Assembly (NCBI GenBank): GCA_964598065.1
Contig: CAZRAW010000003.1
Span: forward strand, 1 to 45,214
Source of the DNA: Sulfidibacterium sp964598065
GTDB lineage: Bacteria > Bacteroidota > Bacteroidia > Bacteroidales > F082
Direction of reading: 5' to 3'
Length of the DNA: 45,214 nt
In this document: positions 33,724 through 42,639 of the stretch, piece after piece
How positions within the stretch are numbered: position 1 is the stretch's first letter
How the letters are laid out: each line of letters begins with the position of its first letter
Program-made: the position numbers and the translations under genes
The notes under the pieces: generated by a model
Told to the model about the DNA's origin: nothing
The model's input: only the letters and a program-made list of their open reading frames with translations
The model's database searches: none

Positions 33724-34098
33724 TCAAACAGAGGTTTTCGTGTCGTCCTTACCGAGGTCATCAAAGCTCAGGTCAATATCGGTTTTTGTCTCTTCCTGAA
33801 TTTGATGTTCAGAAGGAGCTGTCTCCTCCTCCGGAATTTCTCCGGTTTCAATAAAGCGAATAGCAGCGTCCAGGCCTTTTACAAACTTTTCAAAATCTTC
33901 TTTGTACAGGAATATTTTATGTTTTTCGTAAAAAAACTTACCCTGCTCATTCAGAAAACGGCGTTTACTCTCCGTTATGGTCAGGTAATACTGATCATTT
34001 CGCGTAGCCTTCACATCAAAAAAATAAGTTCTCTTTCCCGCTCTCACGGCCTTGGAAAAAATGTCTTCCCCACGTTTCTGTTTTTCTTGTTCTTCCAT
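33724..34098 (-). CDS. DUF3276 PUR-like DNA/RNA-binding protein
   Basis: This protein of 124 residues (start at 34098) belongs to DUF3276, related to PUR-alpha nucleic-acid-binding domains and found in Bacteroidota and spirochaetes (Borrelia BpuR). The PUR-like core is GEDIFSKAVRAGKRTYFFDV then KATRNDQYYLTITESKRR (about 9-46), and FFYEKHKIFLYKEDFEKFVK (about 54-73). An acidic tail follows (about 85-124). A longer reading to 34158 would add 20 residues before the -7 box and is unlikely. The protein is probably a small cytoplasmic DNA/RNA-binding regulator. Confidence 0.88.
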   Translation of the reverse strand: MEEQEKQKRGEDIFSKAVRAGKRTYFFDVKATRNDQYYLTITESKRRFLNEQGKFFYEKHKIFLYKEDFEKFVKGLDAAIRFIETGEIPEEETAPSEHQIQEETKTDIDLSFDDLGKDDTKTSV

Positions 34099-34130
34099 GA
34101 GTATGCTCTCTTTTTTAAGTTTCTTTAAGA

Positions 34131-34138
34131 CAAAAATA
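34131..34138 (-). promoter_or_regulatory. -7 box for the DUF3276 gene
   Basis: Minus-strand TATTTTTG is an exact -7 match, 32 bases before the ATG at 34098. TTG (plus 34156-34158) is 17 bases upstream, slightly short of the usual spacing. Its location rules against the longer protein reading. Confidence 0.5.
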
Positions 34139-34308
34139 AGAATTATCCGGTAAATCAAAATTCTTTTGACCTGAATGTTGAAAAATCGGACAATTTGTTA
34201 ACAAAATTTTATACCATTCTGGACACCCGTTATTTACAATATTTTTACAGGAAAATTTATCCGTTTGAAAATTTATTTAGATTTATTCCATATTATCGAT
34301 TTTTTCTC

Positions 34309-34316
34309 TATTTTTG
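34309..34316 (+). promoter_or_regulatory. -7 box for the E2 gene
   Basis: TATTTTTG is an exact -7 match, 68 bases before the ATG at 34385. The preceding AT-rich stretch has no evident TTG at the right distance. Confidence 0.45.
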
Positions 34317-34384
34317 CACCGTAAAAAGAAGTGGGAACGCAGGGTTTAACTCCCCGGCATAATCATTTAACTATCAGACTAAAA

Positions 34385-35689
34385 ATGGATAGATTTGAAA
34401 TAGTGATGCCCAAGATGGGCGAAAGCATAATAGAAGCAACCATAACAAAATGGCTGAAGACCGAAGGCGAAATGCTGGAAGAGGATGATGCCATTGTTGA
34501 GATTGCAACCGACAAAGTGGACTCCGAAATCCCAAGCCCGGTGGAGGGAAAGTTAATAAAAACATTATTTAAAGAAGGTGATGTGGTGCCGGTGGGAACC
34601 GTCATTGCATGGGTGGAAATCGAAGGCGAAAGTAAAGAAGAAACCACAACCGATGAGGTAATTCCTGCTGTAGCAGTACCGGAAGAAAAAGCTGTTGCGA
34701 CCATTTCGGAAAAAAAGCCGGAACAACAGGATTTTATCAAAAGCACACGCTTTTATTCACCGCTGGTAAAAAGCATTGCCAATAAAGAAAGTATTTCCAT
34801 GGCAGAGCTGGAAAATATTCAGGGAAGTGGAAAAGATGGCCGTGTTACCAAACGCGATGTACTGGCTTACTTAGAAAAAAGAAATGCCACAACAGCGCCT
34901 CCGGCCATCAGTATTTCAGCACCTTCCACGCAGCAAAGGTCCATGCCAAAAATAGAACTTCCGCCGGTGAACACCGAAGCTGGCGACGAAGTAGTGGAAA
35001 TGAGTCGTATGCGCAGACTTATAGCTGACCACATGGTGATGTCGAAACGGATTTCGCCTCATGTAACCTCTTTTATCGATGTCGATGTCACCAACATTGT
35101 GCATTGGCGTAACAAAGTAAAAAACAGCTTTCAACAACGCGAAGGTGAGAAAATAACCTTTACTCCGATTTTTATTGATGCTGCTGCCAAAGCGCTCCGG
35201 GAATTTCCTCAAATAAACGCCTCGGTGGATGGCTATAATATTATCTATCGCAAAAGTATGAATATAGGTATGGCCACAGCCCTACCTAACGGAAACCTGA
35301 TTGTTCCTGTCATCAAAAATGCGGACGAAAAAAGTTTGCTTGGGATTGTGAAATCGGTAAACAGACTGGCTTCCCAAGCACGAAACAACACGCTAAGCCC
35401 CGAAGAAATTCAGGGCGGAACATTCACCATCACCAATTTCGGCTCATTCGACAGTCTCACCGGCACACCGGTCATCAACCAGCCGCAGGTAGCTATTTTG
35501 GGCATCGGGGCTATTCGTAAACAGCCGGTAGTTTTGGAAACGCCCCAAGGTGATGTTATTGCCATCAGGCATATCATGATTTTGTCGCTGGCTTACGACC
35601 ATCGTATTGTGGATGGAGCTCTCGCTGGTATGTACCTTAAACGGCTAAAGGAAATCATGGAAAACTGGGACCCCAATACAGAAATTTAA
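34385..35689 (+). CDS. 2-oxoacid dehydrogenase E2, dihydrolipoyl acyltransferase
   Basis: The 434-residue protein is the acyltransferase core of a 2-oxoacid dehydrogenase complex. A lipoyl domain is at about 1-80, with lipoyl Lys44 in EIATDKVDSEIPSP. A Pro/Ala/Glu linker follows. The E3/E1-binding domain is at about 122-160 (YSPLVKSIANKESISMAELE). The catalytic domain contains MSRMRRLIADHMVMSKRISP (about 212-231) and AYDHRIVDGA (about 401-410) with the catalytic His and Asp. The upstream reading from 34331 is not needed. No E1 or E3 gene is nearby. The branched-chain or pyruvate type cannot be chosen; single lipoyl domain and linker fit either. Confidence 0.93.
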   Translation: MDRFEIVMPKMGESIIEATITKWLKTEGEMLEEDDAIVEIATDKVDSEIPSPVEGKLIKTLFKEGDVVPVGTVIAWVEIEGESKEETTTDEVIPAVAVPEEKAVATISEKKPEQQDFIKSTRFYSPLVKSIANKESISMAELENIQGSGKDGRVTKRDVLAYLEKRNATTAPPAISISAPSTQQRSMPKIELPPVNTEAGDEVVEMSRMRRLIADHMVMSKRISPHVTSFIDVDVTNIVHWRNKVKNSFQQREGEKITFTPIFIDAAAKALREFPQINASVDGYNIIYRKSMNIGMATALPNGNLIVPVIKNADEKSLLGIVKSVNRLASQARNNTLSPEEIQGGTFTITNFGSFDSLTGTPVINQPQVAILGIGAIRKQPVVLETPQGDVIAIRHIMILSLAYDHRIVDGALAGMYLKRLKEIMENWDPNTEI

Positions 35690-35861
35690 CTTCAACGTTT
35701 TTTTACCACATCGAAAACCAAATTAGCACCAGGCTACTGCGGGGTTTTGCAGTTTTTCTTCGTGAGTCTCCCGCGAAAGGCCTCCGTGTGATAAAAATAA
35801 GAAAAAATCAAAATATATTTTCTAAAACAACCACCTGCCGTCAAAGATTAATCCTATTTTA

Positions 35862-35869
35862 TATCTTTG
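35862..35869 (+). promoter_or_regulatory. -7 box for the LolD-like gene
   Basis: TATCTTTG is an exact match and ends 7 bases before the ATG at 35877, so the message would be leaderless or nearly so from that start. If the second ATG at 35883 is used, the leader would be about 6 bases. Confidence 0.55.
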
Positions 35870-35876
35870 CTAACTC

Positions 35877-36539
35877 ATGGTAATGGCAGAAAATATTCAT
35901 AAGTCGTTTGGAAAGGTGGAAGTGCTCAAAGGTATTGAACTCCGGGTGAACGAAAAAGAGATTGTCTCCATCGCCGGCGCTTCCGGTGCAGGCAAGTCCA
36001 CGCTGTTGCAAATCCTCGGCACCATCGAAAAAGCAGACAAAGGCCGTGTCGTCATTGATGGCGTTGAGGTTAGCCAATTGAAAGACAAAGAACTTTCGGC
36101 GTTCAGAAACCAAAAAATCGGTTTCATTTTTCAATTTCATCATTTGCTTCCCGAATTTACCGCTTTGGAAAATATTTGTATCCCGGCATTTATTGCCGGA
36201 AAAAACAAAAAAGAAGCGGAAAAACAAGCCTTCGAACTGTTGGATTTTATCCATTTGGAAGAACGGGCTTCGCATAAGCCTTCGGAACTTTCGGGCGGTG
36301 AACAACAACGTGTTGCCGTAGCCCGTGCTTTGATAAACAGCCCATCGGTTGTCTTTGCCGATGAGCCTTCGGGAAATCTTGACTCTGCCGCCTCTGCCGG
36401 GTTACATCAGCTTTTTTTTGATTTGAGAAACGATTTTGGGCAGACTTTTATTATTGTTACACACAACAAAGAACTCGCAGCTATGGCCGACCGGCAATTT
36501 TTTATTAAAGATGGAATTATCACCGGAGAAAATAACTGA
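35877..36539 (+). CDS. LolD-like ABC transporter ATPase
   Basis: This 220-residue ABC ATPase resembles LolD, the engine that releases lipoproteins to LolA, and MacB-type exporters of the same branch. Walker A GASGAGKS is at 34-41, the signature LSGGEQQRVAVARAL at about 139-153, Walker B VVFADEPSGNLD at about 159-170, and the switch His in VTHNKELA at about 197-204. The LolD Q-loop stretch IFQFHHLLPEFTALEN is present (about 84-99). The partner permease is not adjacent; the next gene encodes a secreted repeat protein, so their linkage may be co-regulation. An alternative start is at 35883. Confidence 0.88.
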   Translation: MVMAENIHKSFGKVEVLKGIELRVNEKEIVSIAGASGAGKSTLLQILGTIEKADKGRVVIDGVEVSQLKDKELSAFRNQKIGFIFQFHHLLPEFTALENICIPAFIAGKNKKEAEKQAFELLDFIHLEERASHKPSELSGGEQQRVAVARALINSPSVVFADEPSGNLDSAASAGLHQLFFDLRNDFGQTFIIVTHNKELAAMADRQFFIKDGIITGENN

Positions 36540-36583
36540 CACAAAATCACGTTACAGGAAGACCACAACACATAAATCATCCA

Positions 36584-39265
36584 ATGAAGCGTACGGGAAA
36601 ATTTATTTTTTCATTCATTTTTATGGTGGTACTGGGTCTATTCATGGCCGACGGTCTCTTTGCACAGCAGGCAAATAATTACGAAGAGGCTGTTGCAAAA
36701 GGCAATCAGTTGCTGAAGCAAAAAAGACTTTTTGATGCCAAAGCCTATTACCAAATGGCCTTACGATATAAGGAACACGACACATATGCTACCGGCAAAA
36801 TTAACGAGATAGTCAAAGAGCTGAAAGCCGGCGAAAGCAGAGAAGAAGCTTATTACAACGTTATTGACCGGGCAGATTCTTATTATAATAAAGATATGCT
36901 GGCGCTGGCGCTGAAAACATACAAAAAAGCGCTGACCATTATTCCGGGCGACAGCTATGCACTTGGCAGGATAGAAGCGATCCATCGTCAGCAAACGATT
37001 GAAAAAGAACAGCTTGCAGCCTACAACCAATACATGAAATCAGGCGATTCGCTCCTGAGCCTAAACCGGTTCGATGCTGCCATTACCGCCTTTGAGAAAG
37101 CAGAGAATCTTTTTCCCAACAAGCCTGTGGCCCCGGATAGGCTAATTCTTTCACGACAAATGCAACATGCCTATCTGAACCGCAAAAAGCTGGCACAAAA
37201 GGAGATCGAAACCGCCGGGCGTTATCTGCTCACTAATAATTATGCGGATGCGTTGCGACATTACCAAAAAGCCGATTCTCTCAATCCTGAAAACCAGTTC
37301 GTTATTAATAGAATAAATCAACTGAAGCCCAAAGTAAAAATGCAGATTGCCTATAACAAAATTGCCGGCGAAGCCGACCGGCTTTACATTGCAAAAAACT
37401 ATATGGCAGCCCGCGAAAAATACCAGGAAGCACAAAAGTTGTGGCCGGAGAACAGCTATCCGACCGAAATGATAAGCAAAGTGGACGAACAGCTTGCCGG
37501 GCAACGAAAAAATCTGGACAAGAACTACCGTTCCGCCATCGCACAGGCCGACAGCCTGTTTAAATTGCAGGAAATGGATAATGCCCGGGCACAATACAAT
37601 TTGGCGCTCAACCTGAAACCAGACAAAAGCTATCCCAAACAGCAGCTAACTGCTATCAAAGCCTATTTTGTCAGACAACAAGAGCAGCTTCAGGCCAACT
37701 ATCGTGCGGTAATCCGTAGCGCCGACAGTCTGTTTAACAAAGGCTCTTTCCCCGCTGCCCGGCAAAAATACCAACTGGCGCTAAAAACACGCCCGAAGGC
37801 CCCCTACCCAAAACAAAAGCTTTTGGAAATCAAGGTAAAACTTGCCAGGATAGAGAAACAAAATAGAATTGAAGCTCAATACCAGACTTTAATTACGGAA
37901 GCCAAACAATTGCAGACCGCCGGAAATTTCGACCTCGCTATCAACAAATACCGGCAGGCACAACTGTTGAAAGGTTCGGACAATTTTAGTAAAAACCAGA
38001 TTGCCAAAATCAACCGGATACTGGCGCAAATACAAAAGCAAAAAGAGTTAGATGCCAACTACGCCAAACAGATTATCTTAGGTGAACGATTGCAGCAGCA
38101 AAAACAGCTTGAGGAAGCCAAAAAAGCTTTTGCTGACGCCCTGACACTCAAGCCCGGAGAAGTACTTCCCAAACAGCGCATTCACAAAATTGACAGCCTC
38201 ATACAACAGAAAATCAGGCAGGCTGCAATAGGCAAAGCTTACAAGGCAGCTATTTTGGAAGGCAAACAGTTTCTTTCGCAAAAGCAGTACAAAAATGCCC
38301 TCATTAGCTTCAAAAAAGCAAAAGACCTGAAACCCGGTGATACCTACTCCGGAAAAATAATTCAGAGCATTGAAACCACCCTCGCAGCTATTGCCCGCAC
38401 CAAAGCATTACAACAGGCTTACGATAAGAGCAATGCCAAAGCCGGACAGCTACTGAAAGAACAAAAATACGAACTGGCCAAAGCGCAATACCAAAACAGC
38501 CTGACCCTAAAGCCGGATGAAAGCTACCCGAAAAAACAAATTGCGGATATCAACACGACGTTGGTACGATTAGCCAAAGAAAGAAAACAACGCTATGCTT
38601 CGGCAATATCCAAAGCTGACAGCCTTTACAAATTCCGGTACTACCGGAAAGCATTGGAGCAGTACAAGGTGGCAGCCAGCATAAAGCCCGGTGAACCTTA
38701 TCCTGGCGAACAGATAGCCGCCTGCAACACTTTTATTGCCCAAATTGTAGTGGAACAAACGAAAAAATACAAACAAGTTATCACGGAAGCTGATAGATTG
38801 TATGCAGCCAAAATTTATGACAAAGCAATCAACGCTTACAAAAAAGCGGAGAAAGCAAAACCTGATGAGACCTATCCCGCCAGGATGATAAAAAAAATTA
38901 CGGACTATATCCTCAAAAATGCCATTGTAGATCTGCTGAATAAAAAAACCGTAATTCAAGCTAACGAAGCCAGAAAACTAACTTTCAAAGCCCTGCCTGT
39001 CGATGTGCGAAAGGGCAATTACGTGTATGTCAAAGCTCACAATACGGATGGAAAGACATTCCGGATTATCTTCACCTATGGTAAAGACAAAGCCAAAAAC
39101 GGAGGTTTTGTGGTGCAGGTACCGCCGGGCAAACTCAATCAGGTTTTTATTGTAAGAGTGGGTAGCCAGTACAAATGGTTCTCCGAAAACAACAACTGGA
39201 TTAGCATTTATCCTGAAAACAACCCCATCGAGATCAGTCTGGTGCGCATCTCAAAAAGCGACTGA
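36584..39265 (+). CDS. secreted TPR-like solenoid with C-terminal beta domain
   Basis: This 893-residue secreted protein has a signal peptide (about 1-27, MKRTGKFIFS then cleavage after ADGLFAQQ). Then come 13 tandem units of 58-60 residues (about 31-780), each about Y-I-AD.L...A...Y..AL.LKP..YP...I..I. Starts such as KNYRSA (313), ANYRAV (371), AQYQTL (431), ANYAKQ (491), KAYKAA (551), QAYDKS (611), QRYASA (669) and KKYKQV (727) show the period. A beta-rich domain (about 795-893: LTFKALPVDVRKGNYVYVKA and later WFSENNNWISIYPENNP) ends the chain. TPR-type solenoids usually bind proteins; location (periplasm or surface) and partners are unknown. It follows the LolD-like gene by 44 bases. Confidence 0.8.
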   Translation: MKRTGKFIFSFIFMVVLGLFMADGLFAQQANNYEEAVAKGNQLLKQKRLFDAKAYYQMALRYKEHDTYATGKINEIVKELKAGESREEAYYNVIDRADSYYNKDMLALALKTYKKALTIIPGDSYALGRIEAIHRQQTIEKEQLAAYNQYMKSGDSLLSLNRFDAAITAFEKAENLFPNKPVAPDRLILSRQMQHAYLNRKKLAQKEIETAGRYLLTNNYADALRHYQKADSLNPENQFVINRINQLKPKVKMQIAYNKIAGEADRLYIAKNYMAAREKYQEAQKLWPENSYPTEMISKVDEQLAGQRKNLDKNYRSAIAQADSLFKLQEMDNARAQYNLALNLKPDKSYPKQQLTAIKAYFVRQQEQLQANYRAVIRSADSLFNKGSFPAARQKYQLALKTRPKAPYPKQKLLEIKVKLARIEKQNRIEAQYQTLITEAKQLQTAGNFDLAINKYRQAQLLKGSDNFSKNQIAKINRILAQIQKQKELDANYAKQIILGERLQQQKQLEEAKKAFADALTLKPGEVLPKQRIHKIDSLIQQKIRQAAIGKAYKAAILEGKQFLSQKQYKNALISFKKAKDLKPGDTYSGKIIQSIETTLAAIARTKALQQAYDKSNAKAGQLLKEQKYELAKAQYQNSLTLKPDESYPKKQIADINTTLVRLAKERKQRYASAISKADSLYKFRYYRKALEQYKVAASIKPGEPYPGEQIAACNTFIAQIVVEQTKKYKQVITEADRLYAAKIYDKAINAYKKAEKAKPDETYPARMIKKITDYILKNAIVDLLNKKTVIQANEARKLTFKALPVDVRKGNYVYVKAHNTDGKTFRIIFTYGKDKAKNGGFVVQVPPGKLNQVFIVRVGSQYKWFSENNNWISIYPENNPIEISLVRISKSD

Positions 39266-39317
39266 TACACACTGGTCGTACATTGAAAAAAAGGAGCGTA
39301 ATTAAAAAAATAATGTG

Positions 39318-39333
39318 TATATTCGCGAATATA
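39318..39333. promoter_or_regulatory. 16-bp palindrome upstream of the two-gene module
   Basis: TATATTCGCGAATATA is a perfect 16-base palindrome, 13 bases before the TTG start at 39347. It could be an operator for self-regulation by one of the two proteins. Its left half also resembles the -7 box (TATATTCG against TAnnTTTG, one mismatch), so a bound protein would block transcription. Confidence 0.55.
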
Positions 39334-39346
39334 AGAATTAATAACT

Positions 39347-39667
39347 TTGGGAAAGAAAGAATTTTTAAAATATCTTGATAAATACAGTAATGAAAGAATA
39401 AGAATGCAGATTACTGTTGAGAATGGAAAAGTTGTTAATATTGTAGTCCAGTATGAAACTTCGATTGAAGGTAAATGGCACGCAATAGTTAGATATGATT
39501 GTGTTCACGGATTTTTTCACAGGGACGTTTTGTTTCCAAATGGTGAAAAAGACAAGCAAGTTATTGAATTTGAAAATCTTGCAACAGCATTGTCATATGC
39601 AGAGCAGGATTTGAAAGACAGATGGGAGTTTTATAAAAACAGATACGTTAGAAGGATTAAGAAATGA
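39347..39667 (+). CDS. small DUF7718-like protein, toxin-antitoxin-like partner
   Basis: This 106-residue protein starts with TTG; there is no in-frame ATG between the upstream stop and residue 20, so TTG at 39347 is the best start. The fold looks beta-rich: MQITVENGKVVNIVVQYE (about 20-37), GKWHAIVRYDCVHGFFHRDV (about 43-62), then a helix near the end. The RYD..HGF.H.D pattern with His and Asp could be catalytic. I recall DUF7718-type proteins paired with DUF5647 partners as here. Composition is AT-rich compared with neighbours. It overlaps the next gene by four bases (ATGA). A toxin role is an inference from the arrangement. Confidence 0.65.
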   Translation: MGKKEFLKYLDKYSNERIRMQITVENGKVVNIVVQYETSIEGKWHAIVRYDCVHGFFHRDVLFPNGEKDKQVIEFENLATALSYAEQDLKDRWEFYKNRYVRRIKK

Positions 39668-39870
39668 CAAATAAAGAAACAGTAAATAGAAATTTGGGGT
39701 TGTCGTTTGACTTTATAAGGCAAATTGTTAAAAACCCTGAAATAATTGAAAAAATTAAAGAAAATTCAACAATTGAGTTTTTACAGAAAGATTATCCCGA
39801 AAGAGAAAATACTAAACAAATTATTGCTGATAAGTATATAAAAGTAAAAAGAAACTTCGAGATAATTTAA
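39664..39870 (+). CDS. small DUF5647-like protein, toxin-antitoxin-like partner
   Basis: This 68-residue protein overlaps the previous gene by four bases. NLGLSFDFIRQIVKNPEIIE (about 10-29) is typical of DUF5647, a small family of unknown function often found in such pairs. The rest is helical and Lys-rich (EKIKENSTIEFLQKDYPE). The overlapping start implies coupled translation. As a pair with AT-rich composition and a palindrome upstream, it resembles a toxin-antitoxin module, but neither protein has been shown here to be toxic. Confidence 0.65.
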   Translation: MTNKETVNRNLGLSFDFIRQIVKNPEIIEKIKENSTIEFLQKDYPERENTKQIIADKYIKVKRNFEII

Positions 39871-39893
39871 AAAACGAGCTACAACAAAATTCT

Positions 39894-40586
39894 TTATATT
39901 CCCGTTCCCGGAAACAGCCAAATCAGCACCACAATAACCACCAACGCAGGAAGCATATTGATGACCTTTATCTTTTTTATCCCGAGAATATCGATTCCCA
40001 GTCCAAGTAACAGAATGCCTCCGACAGCCGAAAGTTCCGTAATCATAATGGCCGGGAAAAAGTTGCCGAGCCACATGGCCAACAGCGTTATGCCCCCCTG
40101 GTAAATCAACAGTGGAACAGCTGAGAACAGAACGCCAATACCGAGACCCGAAGCGAGGGCGATGGAAGAAACTCCATCCATGAGCGACTTGATGAAAAGC
40201 AAATGCGCATCACCGGTCATACCTTCCTGAATAGCGCCAAGGATAGTGAGCGAGCCCATACAGTAAAGCAAAAACGCCGTAAGCAGCCCGTCGGAAAAAT
40301 GTTCATTAGTGCTTTTAAAACGCTTCTTCATTTTTTCAGCCAGCTTTTCCAGCCCACGGTCCAAATGCAGGCTTTCGCCAATAACCGCACCGATAATCAG
40401 GCTGAAAATCATTTGCAATACGTGTGTCGATTTCAAAGCCATGGAGAATCCAAGGTAAAGGGTAAAAAGGCCGATGACCTGAAAGAATATTTTGATAAAA
40501 CGTTCGGGAAGACGACTTTTGAATAAAATACCGATCAGACTACCGGTTACAACCGTTGCCACATTAACTAATGTTCCTATCATCAC
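39894..40586 (-). CDS. DUF554 family membrane protein
   Basis: This 230-residue membrane protein of DUF554 has about seven hydrophobic segments. The N-terminal GTLVNVATVVTGSLIGILFK (about 4-23) and the family motif SLIIGAVIGESLHLDRGLEK (about 62-81) are diagnostic. KSLMDGVSSIALASGLGIGV (about 133-152) is the second conserved stretch. The last helix ends GLGIDILGIKKIKVINMLPA. The family may be transporters, but no substrate is known. It lies 3 bases after the MscS gene on the same strand, so they probably share an operon. Confidence 0.9.
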   Translation of the reverse strand: MMIGTLVNVATVVTGSLIGILFKSRLPERFIKIFFQVIGLFTLYLGFSMALKSTHVLQMIFSLIIGAVIGESLHLDRGLEKLAEKMKKRFKSTNEHFSDGLLTAFLLYCMGSLTILGAIQEGMTGDAHLLFIKSLMDGVSSIALASGLGIGVLFSAVPLLIYQGGITLLAMWLGNFFPAIMITELSAVGGILLLGLGIDILGIKKIKVINMLPALVVIVVLIWLFPGTGI

Positions 40587-40589
40587 TTT

Positions 40590-41876
40590 TTAACTGTTTT
40601 GACTTTCACCTGCCAAACGGGCAAGGTCCCCACTTTTAGGAAACTGATAAACGCGAAGTCCGAATTCAGGCAAAACTGCCAGCATCAAATCAAAGATATC
40701 AGCCTGAATATCCTCGTAAGCCGCCCAATCAATAGTGTTGGTAAAAACATATATTTCAATGGGAATCCCTTTTTCGGAAGGGGGCAGATGCCGTACCAGA
40801 AAGGTCATATCATTACGGATATCATCGCGGTTTGTAAGATAAGCTTTCAGATAAGCCCTGAAAATGCCAAGGTTGGTTTGCCGGCGACCATTGACTGGGG
40901 CCTCCGAATCCATATTTAGCTTTTTATTGTAGGCTTCAATTTCTTTTTCTTTCTTATCAAGATAGGGGCGCAGTACTTTGATCTTTTTAAATTTCGCCAG
41001 CTCCTCTTCCGTCACAAAATGCACACTGTCCATATCAATATATACTGCCCGTTTGATGCGCCTTCCCCCCGAATCTTCCATGCCGCGCCAGTTTTGAAAA
41101 GAGTTACTGATGAGGCTGTAAGTGGGAATGGTAACAATAGTCTTATCCCAGTTCTGCACCTTTACAGTCGTAAGCGTTATTTCGAGTACAGTGCCATCGG
41201 CGTGGTATTGTGGCATACTAATCCAATCGCCTATACGAATCATCTTATTGAACATCAGCTGCAAACCGCCCACAAATCCGAGAATCGGATCACGAAATAC
41301 CAGCATCAAAACAGCCGATAACGTTCCCAAACCAATGAAAAGCGAATTAAGATCACGATGGAGTAACGTAGCAATGGCAAAGAGTGCACCAAACAGATAG
41401 AGAATAATCTTGATGATTTGCACCAGACTTTTAATGGGATGGTCTTTGGAAAACTCAAACCGATCGTAATAATCGTTCAGAGAAGAGAGAATACTGTCCA
41501 CAATGAGTACAATAATCAGAACAAAAGTTACTTCGAGAATACGCCGTATTACACTTACCAATACAGGGGTAGCAAATATGCTGTCCTGAATGAAATAGTA
41601 GAGGATAAATGTCGGAACCAGATACGATATCCGCCGAAAAAGGTGGTGTTTTATCAGCAAATCATCAAATTGATTTTTAGAACGCCGGAAAACAGGAATC
41701 AATATCCTTTTCATAATACTCCAGGTTAGCCTGAAACTGAAATATGACAAGACAAAGAGCAATAAAAGTGAAATTACCGCCCCCCCAATGTTGGCCCATT
41801 GCACGGGAACACCGGTTTTCCCGATAAGGCCTATAATAGTATCAGTAAAATGCTTTAAGTATTGGTTCATACGCAA
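40590..41876 (-). CDS. mechanosensitive ion channel, MscS family (YbdG-like)
   Basis: This 428-residue inner-membrane channel opens under osmotic down-shock. Five hydrophobic segments lie between about 25 and 215 (for example LLLLFVLSYFSFRLTWSIM, VLIIVLIVDSILSSL and ILYLFGALFAIATLL). The pore and beta domain follow with GLGTLSAVLMLVFRDPILGF (about 181-200) and NKMIRIGDWISMP (about 208-220). DGTVLEITLTTVKVQNWDKT and SYSLISNSFQNWRG-like residues belong to the MscS signature. The N-terminal extension and large cytoplasmic part resemble E. coli YbdG (MscM). It precedes DUF554 and follows the 41885 gene by 8 bases. Confidence 0.93.
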   Translation of the reverse strand: MRMNQYLKHFTDTIIGLIGKTGVPVQWANIGGAVISLLLLFVLSYFSFRLTWSIMKRILIPVFRRSKNQFDDLLIKHHLFRRISYLVPTFILYYFIQDSIFATPVLVSVIRRILEVTFVLIIVLIVDSILSSLNDYYDRFEFSKDHPIKSLVQIIKIILYLFGALFAIATLLHRDLNSLFIGLGTLSAVLMLVFRDPILGFVGGLQLMFNKMIRIGDWISMPQYHADGTVLEITLTTVKVQNWDKTIVTIPTYSLISNSFQNWRGMEDSGGRRIKRAVYIDMDSVHFVTEEELAKFKKIKVLRPYLDKKEKEIEAYNKKLNMDSEAPVNGRRQTNLGIFRAYLKAYLTNRDDIRNDMTFLVRHLPPSEKGIPIEIYVFTNTIDWAAYEDIQADIFDLMLAVLPEFGLRVYQFPKSGDLARLAGESQNS

Positions 41877-41884
41877 ATAAACAG

Positions 41885-42589
41885 CTAAAGATTGGTAATA
41901 TGTTCAAGATATTTTTCCCGGATATAGGTTAATTTCTCAAGTTGAAAATTCTTGTCGTAAATACGCACAAAATCAAACATCCCCTCCGGGTGGTAAACAT
42001 GACCAATGGCAGCATCAAACTTATTGTCTTTAATGTTATACTTAATGTCCATGGTCATTTTCTCAAAGGTGTTCCAGCGAAGCGTGCAGGGAATATGAAG
42101 ATAGATAAAGGTATCCTGTTCCAAATCCTGAAAAACGCCCTCCCCGACTTCTTCCATTTGGAAAAACTTCCTGATCTTAATAAGTGAGTTAAACTCTGAC
42201 AATTTTTTCTTTTTCATAAATTCAATCTCCCTGATCCGAAAAGGCACCACGAGCTCGGGAATATACATGTAGCCTAACTTCTTCAGCCGGATGACATGAA
42301 CCATTTTATTGTTCATGGTGATGGTTCCGGGTGCACCATCAAAAGCAAAGGGAAATTCTTTTCTAATGTTCATGATGGAACGGATGATCTTATCATCGTT
42401 ATAGGCCTGTTTGGTAATCAGAAAAACAGAATCAGGGTCACTCTTGTCCGGGACAGTCGTGCCATGATATCCCGGAAACGGATAAGCTGATTCCAGTATC
42501 ATTATTTTACACTCCGAAAGTCGTTCGACAGGAATAAGTCTTTCCTTTTTAGAGATAATTCCAATTGACCGGATAATTTGTTTACTCAC
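41885..42589 (-). CDS. conserved hypothetical protein
   Basis: This 234-residue protein has no recognised family. It looks alpha/beta, with LYPFPGYHGTTVPDKSD-like residues (about 35-50), KEFPFAFDGAPGTITMNN (about 77-94), VVPFRIREIEFMKKKKLSEF (about 114-133) and the C-terminal GHVYHPEGMFDFVRIYDKNF (about 197-216). No signal peptide or membrane segment is present. It sits between a methyltransferase and a mechanosensitive channel, 8 bases before the latter, so it may be co-expressed with the channel. I cannot propose a function. Confidence 0.65.
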   Translation of the reverse strand: MSKQIIRSIGIISKKERLIPVERLSECKIMILESAYPFPGYHGTTVPDKSDPDSVFLITKQAYNDDKIIRSIMNIRKEFPFAFDGAPGTITMNNKMVHVIRLKKLGYMYIPELVVPFRIREIEFMKKKKLSEFNSLIKIRKFFQMEEVGEGVFQDLEQDTFIYLHIPCTLRWNTFEKMTMDIKYNIKDNKFDAAIGHVYHPEGMFDFVRIYDKNFQLEKLTYIREKYLEHITNL

Positions 42590-42639
42590 AATGTTTGATT
42601 TTTTGAAAAAGTCTGTGGCTAAGATAAAAATTAATCCCG

